From: Oscheius sp. JU75
Taxonomy: Eukaryota > Nematoda > Chromadorea > Rhabditida > Rhabditidae
Assembly (NCBI GenBank): GCA_037178855.1
Contig: JASJZC010000007.1
Location: 5,022,001 to 5,086,000, forward strand
Direction of reading: 5' to 3'
DNA length: 64,000 nt
Notes under the pieces: model-generated
Seen by the model: only the letters and a program-made list of their open reading frames with translations
The model's database searches: none
What the model was told of the DNA's origin: nothing
In this document: piece after piece, positions 1-14,998 of the stretch
Numbering within the stretch: the stretch's first letter is position 1
How the letters are laid out: the number at the start of each line of letters is the position of its first letter
Position numbers and translations under genes: made by a program

Positions 1-1689
1 AGAGAAATAGGAACGTGCTCCCGAGCGGCCTCTTTAGCCTTTTCTTCCACAGCAGCTTCGTCAGCTTTGGCTTTTTCAAACTTCTTCTGCTGTTCTTCCA
101 ACTTCTTCTTCGATTCTTCCTCCATCTGCTTCTCCTTGGCAATAGCGTCTTCGATCGCCTTGACTAGAACAATCCTTTCCTTGTAGTCTATTTGCCCTCC
201 TTCCATTTCAGTCAATCTTTGACGAGTATGTTCCGCAATACCTAAAGTTTGCATTGAATATGTTCAGTTTGCATCTTACCTTCAGGCAAGCTCTGTACAA
301 GAGTTTTGAGCCGATCAGTGAAACTGATATCTTCAGGAAGATACAAAGTTCTTGATAGAAGAAGAAATGAGGGTGGAACCTTGTCGTTCAAAGAGAGCTC
401 GAGCCATTGCTTCAACTAAACCGAAATAATAAAACAAGAATATCTGTACTAACTTGTTGTCTAAGACGGTCCTCGCTCAAACCAACGGCTCTCATTCCGC
501 GAGCTCGGCATGCATGCTGGAGATCCAGCGTATTTAAAGCATCGACTCCACCTTCTGCTGCTATTTGCTGAAAAGCATTGTTTCATAGATCTCTAAATTG
601 CTAAACCTTGTCATCTGCCTTCAACTCCCTGAGTTTCATGTTGAGTTGGAACCTGAGGATCTCTGGCGACCCGAGCGGTTGAATCACAAGAAGTCGGCAC
701 AAAGCTCTGAACCGAACTATTGTCCAAAAGTTAAAGGCTTTAAAGGTCACCTCAGTTGACTCATACTGAGATTGTCCAAAGTGAGCTCATCTTCGAATAA
801 TTTAGAAAATTTGAAGATTTCTTCGTTGGACACGTATCCTCCTTCAGTTCGGACCTTTCTAATGAACCGGGCGAACTCAAGAGCTTTGGAATCGGCACCA
901 TCTTTGATCTTTGCCTTCTTTTCAAGGGCGATTTCTTCGATTGTGTCCTGAAACACCATTTTATTCAGTTATGTTACAACTTACTTGAAGAAATTTGGCC
1001 ATCTCAACTTTCACTTTGACCTGCTTCTTCAACTTTTCCTCCTCTTTGCTGCTTTCTTGGAAAGTACTCGGCAACATGTTTGGGAAAAGCTTGATAAAGA
1101 TGGGAAGAGCAAGCTCCATGAATGGAACGATGATAAAAATAGAGAACGGGACTAGACGGAATAGATCGGACACTGTTCGTACCTGGAGCAAACTGGGTGT
1201 AAACAGATAGAAAGAACCTACTAGTTGTTGTCTTTCACGTCTAGAAAGAGTAGCTCCTCTTAACAGCCTCCAAACGTACTTGGCACTTAGCCTTGTTTCT
1301 AAGGCCAGCAATCTGAATCCGTGGTAGTAGTGCTTCAGCTCGTGGACGATTTTCTCCTTCAAGGTCGGTTTCTTTACTTCAACATCTTTGCTGACAGGAA
1401 CCTAGACATCATTGAATAGGAAACGGTTAGAAATTGAACTCACAAGTTTCAGCTTCCGTTCCTCCTCGTCGAAAAGTTTTTGGGCATCTTCTTTTAACAT
1501 GCGGAGAGTCGTTTCAATTTTGCTTCTATCTGTTGATGCATATCGTATCACACTGACGTTCGACGCCAGCATAGGTTGCACAAATCTAAGACTGTAAGCA
1601 AGTTATTAGAAACTTAAAAAAGCATACCTTCTAGACCCGTAAAAGAGTCGGGAAACAATTTGGCCATTGGCTATGGTTTGTCGGAGCAT
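1..1689 (-). CDS. letm-1: LETM1-like mitochondrial inner-membrane protein (3' end outside window)
   Basis: Family role: an inner-membrane protein of mitochondria needed for K+/H+ (and proposed Ca2+/H+) exchange and cristae shape. Nine exons can be joined: 1689-1628, 1591-1444, 1401-1222, 1182-985, 947-751, 706-607, 567-454, 415-280 and 241 to the window edge. The LETM1 core is unmistakable: a hydrophobic stretch around [20 protein letters not shown], then [42 protein letters not shown] and [11 protein letters not shown] long acidic/lysine-rich coiled coil runs to the edge, so any C-terminal EF-hand lies outside. The first ATG opens a basic, Arg/Ser-containing leader that fits a mitochondrial presequence. 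The third intron is only 39 nt, a multiple of three and stop-free, so retaining it would add 13 residues just before the membrane segment. Confidence 0.93.
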
Positions 1690-2519
1690 GCTTCCCGTGT
1701 TGCTAAATACAAATCAGTTGTAGTGTTGAAAAAGCCGACGTTTTTCTGAAATCATATAATAAAATAAGGGTATAAGAGATTTTATGGAAGAATTCAACGG
1801 AAAGAATGTTTTAGTGTTTGACACTGGTAAACAAGTTAACGTATGCCGTAATGGAGAAGGTTTAGAGACACTGTTTCGCCTTGTAATCTTGGGATATGGA
1901 CTATAAGAAGGGCATTCAATACTTGTTGTTCTAAACAATGACATAACAAGGAGTAACAAGTAGTAAAACAGCTTTGAGTAAATTGCTGTTTGATTTGTCC
2001 GCCTGGACTTTGGTTAAAGGACTGGGTCTAACAGTAGAGCAAATTGAACGGATATAGTACAAGGACTATAGTTTCGAAGTTGAATATTGTAGGAAATGCA
2101 TTTTTCATTTGCCAAATAAATTTCTAAAAAAGAAGCTACCCTAAAGAAGTAGGGAGAAATTTAGCCCTCGGAGAATTTCAATGCAAGTTCGAGAATCACG
2201 AGAACAAGGGTTTACTAAAGCTACTGGTTTTAATTGGCTTGTATTCTGAGGCTACAAGGGTCTAATATGTCAAAAGAAAGCAAAATATAACAGAGTTCAC
2301 TTTCGCCGACAGCAGAGAAAGTGTAAATGATTTCACTTGGAGATCACTCGCTTGCATCACCGCTCGCGTGAGTAGGAAGTGCCCGATTTCAAAACCTCTG
2401 TGTGATGTTACCAGCGGTTTTTGTCACAAGTGTCAGACATTCTTAGCTATACTCTTTATTCAAAACTCATGCGTAGATTTCGTTAACCCGAAAATTGTCT
2501 CGTAGAGAGCAATTCTTGA
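1690..2519. other. Intergenic stretch, no gene seen
   Basis: About 830 bases between the 5' end of LETM1 and the 3' end of the lipase gene. No frame shows family motifs. A minus-strand AATAAA (about 2460-2455) lies some 60 nt past the lipase stop and is its likely poly(A) signal; the rest probably holds the LETM1 promoter. Confidence 0.5.
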
Positions 2520-4159
2520 TCAGCTGTTTTTCAGTGTCCTGATGAATGGAGCATTCTAAAACATTGTCTCATTACTTTTGTTCATTGGATTTACCTTGTC
2601 CGGACATCTGAGCGAAATATCGTCATTGTTCAGTTCAGCTTTAGTAGTTTTCTTGCCAACAGGCTCTAAGAGATTGTTCCAGAAGTTTTTGCCGACAATT
2701 GCGTTTCCATATTTCGAGAGATGAAACACGTCGTCGGCATAAAAACTTGTGTCATACCGTCCAGCAGTCTGAATAACAAAGAATTTTGGCTGAAATCGTG
2801 GCTCACGTTTCTGAAGGAGTCTTTGATATCATCAAAGAAGCTCTGAGTAACCACTGTGAAGACGTCCGTATCAAATTTCTTCTCGTTCTGGAGTTCATAA
2901 GCTGCTCTTCTGTAGTCATTTATGACAGCGTCTCTCTGTTCGATGGATCCGTTGCCACACGACTTGCGTTTTCTGAAACCGAGACAGTAAAACGATACGA
3001 AATCACTTACCCATCAAATATCAAAGATTTTGCTTCTATCGTCAACTGGGAGTTCCAGATAGCCAAAATGGTGACGATTGTCCTTGGCAACCTTTTTTGC
3101 AGAATGGATACAGCTGTTTCGATATTCGACTTGTAGGTCGAGTAGTTTACGTAAGGCTTCAAATAATACTTTGAGAAGAATGGTAAAATTTTGATACCCT
3201 GTTCTTATAGCAGCTAAGATTTCCAATATCGTTTGTTCCAATGAAAATGGTGACCAATTTCCAGTCCTTGTCGAAGTCCACCTGGAACTAACACTAGAAA
3301 AATACAAGTGCTTCATACTTCAGAACTCTGCTTGATCTTGTAGACAAGCTCTGCTGCTTGTCGCGGTAGATCTTCGCAGGTCATACCGCCAACTGCTACG
3401 TTAAACCCTCTTTCACTTTCGCCTGTGCCGTGAGATAGACCGTGCAGATTTGGGTTCACTTGCTTCAAAATATCTGAGTTTATTATATTAAAGACATTAT
3501 GCATAAAACCTCACTTCCGAGCGTTGACAGAGAAGCAAGAGACTCGTCTCCTCCAATAGAATATGAATTACCGACGAAGAGTTCTCTGCCCTCGTCGTCA
3601 AAGTTTTTGGACCCAGAGGCTACCTTAAAAACTAAAATTAACGGAAGTTAATGGGAAATTACCGTTATAGAGTCTCCTAATGATCCGAGAACTTTGATAT
3701 CTGCTGGTCTAACTGCATTGACATTGGTAGGATTCGTTTCAGATGGAGCCAAAACTTCGTCATCGCAAAGAAGCTTGGATCCAAGTGACTTCATCGGCTT
3801 GTGTTCAAATCGCCCGAAAGGTTTTTTCACGTCTGGCATTGGATACTCTAAGAAGTGAAAACAAAATTGCTTTTAACACAAACCATCAGGAGATTCATAT
3901 GCCCAGAGGACAAACAGGAAGACCATAACGATGCCAATAATTAGGAGCCGAAGACGAGTCCAAAGAGTAGGGTAGTGTACTCGCATTGGTTGCCATTCTG
4001 TGCCTTTCTTGAAAACAATTTGAAAACAATCAAAACAAATGATTACCTCGGTGTAGTAGACGCTATCTTGTTCTTCGTCAGCTACTCGAGTGTAGGGGAA
4101 ACTCTGTATAACCTGAATCGACAGTTAAACTACCAAATAAAGTTTACCTTTCCGGCCAT
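2520..4159 (-). CDS. Phospholipase B1-like membrane-anchored GDSL/SGNH lipase
   Basis: Related enzymes hydrolyse both acyl esters of phospholipids and lysophospholipids at the cell surface. Eleven exons: 4159-4148, 4112-4047, 4007-3884, 3847-3663, 3623-3515, 3473-3319, 3281-3198, about 3156-3011, 2972-2807, 2768-2595 and 2555-2520, about 418 codons. SGNH landmarks are in order: block I GDSIT (exon 4), LHGLSHGTGE, NVAVGGMTCEDLP, WKLVTIFIGTNDIG (block III N), and DDVFHLS with the catalytic Asp-x-x-His near the C-terminus. Vertebrate PLB1 has several tandem repeats; this protein has a single catalytic unit. A hydrophobic segment near residue 50 (LLIIGIVMVFLFVLW) with no signal peptide before it suggests a type II anchor. 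The exon 7/8 junction is uncertain: an acceptor at 3169 gives a 29-nt intron, one at 3157 gives 41 nt. Confidence 0.88.
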
Positions 4160-5916
4160 TTCTTTAGTCGCGTTTCCGACGGCTGTCGGAGATTAGCGCA
4201 CAGGTGTAGATGGCCTTACGAGATCTATATGGACCAAACAGTCGAAGTACTAATCTATGTGAAAACCACGAAACTGGCAGAGCTGACTGATAATCGATAT
4301 GGCCGCACAATTGAGGTAGCGCCACGTATCGGACGCGACTGTTATGGCAACGCGAGGATGCATCGCCGCCAAATAAACACGAGTCAGAGAAAGTGAACGA
4401 ATTATTTTCATTTCCACGCTTAGAGCTTTTTTATCACAAGGAAAACACATAGGTTTGTTGAAAAGTGGGTATCAATAGAGAAATCAACGGCTGATAACAA
4501 GGGGTTAACGGGTATAACCCTTCAAGAAATCAATGTCTTTTGGTACAAATATCATAAGTAATGAAACTCGAATACCAGAACACAGTGGCTAACCAACAGC
4601 GCTAATGGTCTTTTTTAATATGAATCCCAGTGTTATCGTTATGTTACAGCATACGGAGACCGAAAATGCTAGGCTTCACCAAGGGGCTATGTTTTCTATT
4701 CCGCTTAAAACATTTGCAAACAGTTTTTGTCATCTTTGTCGAGCTACCAAAAGTTTAGAGAATTGAAATCCACAAGGTGTCCACATGCAAGGAACAAACC
4801 GTGGGAGGAAAGCAAAGAAGAAACTCGCTTTGTTCTCACGCAAAACTATAGCAATATTCTAATATGGTATTAAAAGGGCCAGGAGAAACGGTAAGGAGAA
4901 TGCTTGCCATATTCAGAGTTTGAATAAATCTAATTTTCTTCGATTATGTTTCAAAGATAGACGCTCGAATAAGACGCGACAGTTTTACCGCGCTTCAAAA
5001 GGATTTTGTGGAATGGAACGTTCACTGAATGTCATGCCTGTCACAGAAGGCTAGGACAATGCTGCGGAGCGTTAATGTTTATCGACTTGGAGAGAAGCGA
5101 TTGTTGCATTGACAATTACTGGATTTCAACTTGGGACTGCTCTGAAAAGCGCTGGCTTTTCCGCTGCATAACACTCAAATTGTTTTTGGATCTGTAAGGA
5201 ATTGTCCGAATAATGTGCAAAATCTAGTGCTGTCTGTATATTTTAAGGCGTAAGCTGCACAATTGCCCCTGCAGTTGGAGGCAACATGCTCACGGAAAGT
5301 CAATATGGATGGTGGTGTTCATATTGAACAATTTTTTTCAGACTGACGATCACATTTCTGTCATCGTAGACGCTACAAAAAGAACAATCAAGCTTCTTGC
5401 TCTCATGGCTACGGTAGTTTTGTAAACGCTAAACCAATTTTTCTCTGCCACTAATCTCAGATTTACTTGGTGATGCTAATTCTTAGGTTTCCCAGACTGA
5501 ATGCATCAAGTGTTGTTGGATAAAACTTGCCGGAGGGTGGGATTTAAGAAGTTGACACACTCACTGCAAGCAATTAGGTACTTCACTTCAGCATTAGCAT
5601 CTCGAACTTTTTCTTTACAAGTACTGCAACTTGTGTAACGAATAGGTCAAAAACAAAGATCTCCCTTCTCTAGTGGTCCATTTTCAGCAATTCGCAGGTC
5701 TAATCTTTCCGTTTAAGGGGACCCCATTTTGTCTAGGTCGGACAAAGCACAATCTCAGCTGACATGCATCCAACCAAACTAATTAGTGCAAACCGGATCT
5801 GTAACAGAATATCTCTTGTCTAATTTCTATGCAAGGTCCTTTACTCCGCAAACACTATGCTTACAATTTTCTTTGGCCACCAGCTGACAATACTTTAGCA
5901 GACTTTAGAGTTCGAG
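4160..5916. other. Divergent intergenic region between lipase and DEG/ENaC genes
   Basis: About 1.75 kb separating two genes that point away from each other, so it should hold both promoters. I see no convincing TATA box, repeat or coding frame; the short open frames here have no family motifs and no supporting splice signals. Confidence 0.45.
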
Positions 5917-8900
5917 ATGGGACAGCCAGAAGTTTCTACTACGGGTAAAATAGATCTTCAAGAAGAGAGCTCCATTCCCGTACTTCGATACTTTAACGCC
6001 AAATATAAAATATGGTTTCAGTAAGAGCCTTTTATTTAAAGTTTAATGTGTCTATTCAGATTTTTGTGGGGACTACTCCTTTTCTGTTTTCTCTCTCTGA
6101 CGGTTTATCAAGTCTGTGAACGAATCAACTTTTACTTCATCAAAAACCCCTTGAACACCAGAAGGATATACGAGACTTCACAGTCGATCCGTTTTCCTAA
6201 AATTGCCATTTGCAACAAGATGCAGTTAAGGTAAGAAGGCTAGCTTTATGCAAACTTATTGCTTTCAGAGCATCCTTTGTAGCAGAACAGAATCCAGAGC
6301 TAGCCAGAGCATTGAGCACAGTATTCGAGGATGACGGGAAAGTTAGTGGACCTTTTCGTTTCTTCAAAATAATATTCAGGTCACAAAAAAGCAAACTCTT
6401 CTGGATAATCTGTCAGCATTCAACCATGTCAATTTGGCAGAGATTTACAAATCATCGTATCAGAAAATTGATGACCTGTTTGTTAGGTAAGTGATGCAAC
6501 TTTTGTCTTTATTTACGCCGCTCCAGTTGTGAAGTTGGGAAATCGGGCTCTTGTATGGATGACATCAAACCTTTCTTCACATCGAACGGCCTCTGTTTTC
6601 AAGTTTCTCCAAACGTGACTGTGAGGAGACCAGGTACAATCTTACCTAACTATTTCATCACGTTCAGGCCCTGAAATCACTCTCTCAATGCTCTTGAACT
6701 TGGAAGTCCATGAGATCATCCCGGGAATGGTACCTGATCCAGGCGTCATGCTATCCGTTCAAGAAGGAGAAGCTGTGGAGTTTTCTCAAGGAATACATCT
6801 AGAGGCAGGAAAAGTTGTGACCATTCCCATCAACGAAGTTCGGAAAGTGAGGCAACAGTTTTCAAAAACACTAATTGATTGTTTAGCTTCATCGCTATGA
6901 GCGATATTGTGGCAGACTGGCCATACCACCTTTTGCCAAGAAGGAATATTCCCTCGAGTCCTGTCAGTGGGCTACCACTATGGAGAGGGTAGAGAGGATT
7001 TGCAGCTGCCGTCCAGTCGGCAGTCCTCATAATCGATTCGTCTTACCCGGGATTAATGTGGATACTGTAGCAATGGATCAATGAAAAGCTTCTTAAGGGT
7101 ACTAACTACGAAAAAGGAAGGAAGAAGATCGAGCCTTGTACAGTGAAGGAGGAACTTGTCTGTGTGCAGAAAGCTTACTCTTACTCATCCGATGCTGAAG
7201 AATGGCCACTGATAGAAAACTGCCCTGAAGACTGTCAAGAAATATCGTATCCTTCAGTAGTGTTCGGAGAGTCACTGGTAAGGCTGAATAGTTCTTTATT
7301 TTTTGGTTAAGATACCGTCAGAAGTAGCCACTTACTTACCTAGCGACTGGGATGACAACAAGGAAAAGAAAATTGCGCAATTTCAAAAGGTACTGAATGT
7401 CATCCCATTGGAAAGAATTCCCGTGGTTCGATCCTTACAAGTCCTAGCCTACCAGCTACAAGACTTTCTGGAGAATTCTTCTAGAGTACGTTGCCTAAAC
7501 ATCCCAAACATAAAAAATGTTCCGATATTTGGTGTTGACGGGCATTTGAATGGGACCCATTGCTTGAAGGACAGAGGATTCCGTCCTCTGGACCATGTCT
7601 TTGCTCGTATCAAGTCAGTTGAGCCGCATTGGGAAGCAGTTGCTACGTACGTGGGCGCATCCCCCTCTTAGTCGAGATTGAGTTTCAGCTATGTGAGGCA
7701 CTCTTTATCTCGACAAATGAACACCACGGCAGTGTCTGTTGGACTGAAGATGAATGAAGATGGACTCCTCGGCGGATCAGATTCTAAATTTGAAGTTGAC
7801 ATTCCATTAGTATGGCAAAGCTAAATCCAACAATGTTTGCTAGGTAGAGACGGCTCTGACTCAACTGAGATCTATGGAAGCCCACCTACAACCGGAATCG
7901 ATGTTCGGACTTCGTCATCTGCCACCGGATACTAGAGCAAAGCTCGTGCAAAATGGTAAATTAATCATAGACCGGCATCACAAAGATTTAGTCGAGCCGT
8001 TTGTGAGGAGAATGCACAAGTGTTTGCTTAAACTAAGGAACAAGCCAGACATGATGGAAGAAATAGGCACCGAATGCAGATCAGTAAGACCAAAGTTCTT
8101 GATTTTGCAAAACTCAGATTTTCACAAAACATTACGAAACTTTGATGGATGCTTACAAGTTCTACACAGCAACGGATACTACGACAGAAAACTTTACGGT
8201 AATAGGAGCAAAGCTATAGTTAACAAGTAGATACAGGGATACGAAGAGATGATTGCCAAGATTGTTACAGCCATTCAGCGAGTGAAGTCACGAATTTACA
8301 TGGCTACATGGAAAGATCATAAGATTGATTTGAAGCGGACAGAAATGCTATACAGGTTTGATATTAAATAAACATAGTAACAACCTTTGCAGAGAGAACT
8401 CTGTGGACTACAATGAGCTAGTGGAACTCCTTAAGTTGAGAAAGGTTATTCTTTCCGACATCACTGAAACTGTAAAGCTTTATTCCTTTCTGTGACTTGC
8501 TTTAGATTTGGAAGCTTGTTACGCATTTGGAAAGTGGATTGGAGGCAAAAAGACGATTTGAGCGACACTTCGAATTGTCTTCACATGCAGATGAGATTGA
8601 AAAGATCAATAACGTTTTGAATTGTTTAAAAACTACAGCCGAAGCAATTCCTTCGTTGAAGGTGACGTCATGCTTTTCATCTTTTACAGAAGTTAAGACA
8701 TCACTTTTCATACGAGGAGAATGGCTGCCAAAACTACAACGATTCGTTCAAACAGCTCAGTCGTTCTCTGCTGGTCCTCAGTACGATCAGTAAGTTCACT
8801 TACTTCATGAAATATTGACTCCTAGAGTGAATCTCCTTCACATCAAACTCTATTTCGCTCATTTCAAACAAGAAACCATTGTGCAGGACAGATCCTACAA

Positions 8901-9081
8901 CCTATTCTTGCTCTTGGGTGAGAACAAAATATGAGCGAGCTAGACATCGTAAATTTCAGCCGAAATAGGAGGAACAATCGGTCTCTACGTGGGAGCTTCT
9001 GTGTTATCAGTCGCGGAAACTGTTGTTTTGTTTTTTGAAAAGAAACTTAGGACTAATGTTGTGAAACCAGTCTGTATCTAA
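5917..9081 (+). CDS. DEG/ENaC-family sodium channel subunit with a large pre-TM2 insertion
   Basis: Predicted amiloride-type cation channel subunit, two-pass plasma-membrane protein. Eighteen exons join in frame to 840 codons: 5917-6020, 6060-6230, 6269-6341, 6380-6486, 6527-6633, 6668-6846, 6887-7066, 7098-7277, 7312-7646, 7689-7809, 7844-8083, 8118-8198, 8231-8355, 8393-8444, 8506-8661, 8690-8789, 8828-8917 and 8960-9081. TM1 is LWGLLLFCFLSLTVYQVC, followed by FPKIAICN. The cysteine-rich domain includes ERYCGR, CSCRPVG and CPEDCQEISYPSVVFGESL. TM2 is EIGGTIGLYVGASVLSVAE, carrying the G-A-S selectivity motif. Between the cysteine-rich region and TM2 lies about 390 residues of mostly charged, helix-like sequence that I do not recognise. 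AATAAA at 9080-9085 overlaps the stop codon. Intron 7067-7097 is 31 nt as drawn; acceptors 27-30 nt further downstream are possible. Confidence 0.88.
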
Positions 9082-9602
9082 TAAACTATTAGACAAAGAA
9101 GCTTACTGTAGCATGCTGAGCTAATCTACAGTATCCTTAATCCGGTCAGGTGTAACACAGCAGGAGGTTTAATAAAAACGTAAAGTAAGGATCACTGCGC
9201 GCATTTCAAAAAAACGATGCAACAACCTTTTGTAGCAGTTTCCCTGCACAATCTTTTTAAAACTACGGTAGCTTTGAAGCATGATATGAATGGGCGGAAA
9301 CCATACAAGTTATAGTGCTTCACAGATCCTGTTCTACTAGGAACAGTAGATGACTAATCTCCCGGCCCACAGTGTCCTAACTGCTTCCAGAAACACGTAT
9401 AAAACCAAGATGTGTCGTTTTTGTATGTTGTTTCTGAGAAGCAGTACCAGACCAGTTGAAGCAACAAAAGGATGGTAAGTGTTAGGTAATTGAGCTCCCC
9501 TCCCATTGTGCAGAGATTAGGAGAACAATGAATTGAAGGGGCGGCCGCCTTTGTTAGGACTAACAGGTGACAAGATACGGTACAAGTTCTTTTTATTCTG
9601 CT
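9082..9602. other. Convergent 3' intergenic region
   Basis: About 520 bases between the 3' ends of the channel gene (plus) and the oxidase gene (minus). It holds a TATAAAA (about 9398) and an ATG followed by a donor-like GTAAGT at about 9472, but no open frame follows, so no gene is called. A minus-strand AATAAA about 10 nt past the oxidase stop is its likely poly(A) signal. Confidence 0.45.
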
Positions 9603-11051
9603 CTATAGCTTTGAGAAGTGACTTTCGTGAACGACCAGCTGATCGCAACTTTTCATTTCCTCGAGTGATCTCACGCCTAAAAAACGTAGCATTCATGTTT
9701 CCCATACCGTACCTGCAAGTCTCATAGTGTGCGTTAGTTCATTTTGAAGAATTATGAGCACCTCCTTAACTCCTTCTCTTCCCTAGAGTCTTATATTTAA
9801 CTGAGAGAATACGAACCTTGCAAGCTAACCCCCAAATAATTGGTCTTCCCACAAAAACTGCGCTGGCTCCTAGAGCTACTGCCTTGAAAACATCTCTTCC
9901 GTTTCTGACCCCACCGTCGAGAAAGACTGGGCATCTTCCAGCAACCGCTCTCACAACTTCTGGCAGCGCTTCAATCTGAAGAATATTGCAAATTTATAAA
10001 GTCTTTTCGGGTTACGGTGGCAGGTGCTGAGTCGAGCTGCCGACCTCCATGATTGGACACAATTATGCCGGCCACGCCATGAGCAACGGCTTCCATGGCG
10101 TCGTCACTTCTCATGACGCCTTTCACAACCAGAGGTAGCTTGGTTTTACTGCAATGGCTGAGTCATTTACTGATGTTGCGTAACCTTTGAATCCACTGGA
10201 GCAGGTCCCAGTCTAGTTTGCTTTCAACTTGAGTTGTGACGTATTTCATCAGTCCAGATTCTCCTCCCTTCACTTTTGGCATGGTTTTGTGATCCTCCGA
10301 GTTGAAGTTAGCCAAACCCATTCCATGAGGCAGGTTAAACGCATTGCGGAGGTCTTTTAGTCTTCTTCCGAGTACAGGGGTATCAACTGCTCAGAGTTTC
10401 AAATACAAAAATTGTTTACCCGTGAGCACAATGGCAGAACAGCCGGCCTTCTCAGCTCTTACTATCAGTGCTTCAGTAGTTGCCCGTTCTTTATACACGT
10501 ACAGCTGGAAAAGTCTGGTGAAATAGTCAAAATGGACACACCTGAAACCAAATCTGTCCACCATTGCTAATACATTCTTTCGCTATCGTTTCCAAGGGTA
10601 CGGTTGACCAGGAACTGGCTATGAGCAAGCTACCAGCATCCGTGGCACCTAAGATAGGTTCTGTTTATGATATTCTGATGTGAGACCTCGAACAGCGTTC
10701 AATTCGCCCTCTGGATCTGCCATTTTGTGAAAGGCTGTCGGAGCCACAGCGATTGGAAAAGAACGTCTTTTACCCAGAAATTCTGTTGAAGGGTCGATCA
10801 GCCTTACATCACGAAAGGATCTTGGTCGAATCAGCAAGCTAATTGGATTTCGAGGACACAAATGATTCAGTACCTTTCATAAGCTTTGCAATTTCTGTCA
10901 AGTGTCTTCTCCTCCTCAGAGCCGCCGTTATAGTAGTCTCTAGCTAACCTATAAGCTTTTTCTAAGACCCAGAAATCCATAAAACCCACTTTGGGAGGCG
11001 CGACGTGGCCTCTTTCTCAAAATCGGCAACGGTCAGGAGTTTGGCAGACAT
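9603..11051 (-). CDS. Peroxisomal (S)-2-hydroxy-acid oxidase (glycolate oxidase family)
   Basis: FMN-dependent oxidation of 2-hydroxy acids such as glycolate to 2-oxo acids with H2O2 release. The ATG at 11051 begins [15 protein letters not shown]. Family landmarks in order: [13 protein letters not shown] with the FMN/substrate Tyr, [26 protein letters not shown], the second active-site Tyr in [37 protein letters not shown] with the FMN-contacting Lys, SNHGGRQLD with the catalytic His and substrate Arg, and [20 protein letters not shown]. The protein ends SKL, a canonical PTS1 peroxisomal signal. The first intron has two possible acceptors; only the one at 10950-10949 (41 nt) keeps the frame open. 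Coverage looks full length, in about nine exons. Confidence 0.95.
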
Positions 11052-11337
11052 TCTGCCAATGATAAGGTTTTACTGCTATCTATGTTTTGTTTTGCACGCC
11101 AAGGTCACGGAGAATAGGGTCCAACATTTTTTGTACTGGTGACAGTTAGATTTCTCTGGAGCTGCAAATAGCGGGGGATTGTGCTTGGAACATCTTACGT
11201 AACCATTCGGACACTTTAAACAAGAGCAAAGAGGATTGTTCGGACCCGCCAGAGTACTCTAAACCAAACAGTGGTGAGAGCAGGCAGATTTATACAGCAT
11301 TACTACAATCAACTTTTCAATCGAAGAACAAAATTGA

Positions 11338-14998
<3,661 letters not shown>

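Noticed and set aside
9398-9475. TATAAAA followed by an ATG and a GTAAGT donor
   Set aside because: No acceptor leads to an open frame; the next codons reach a stop after six residues.
10962-10989. 28-nt intron in the oxidase gene
   Set aside because: Its acceptor leads to an in-frame stop; the next acceptor (41-nt intron) restores the family alignment.
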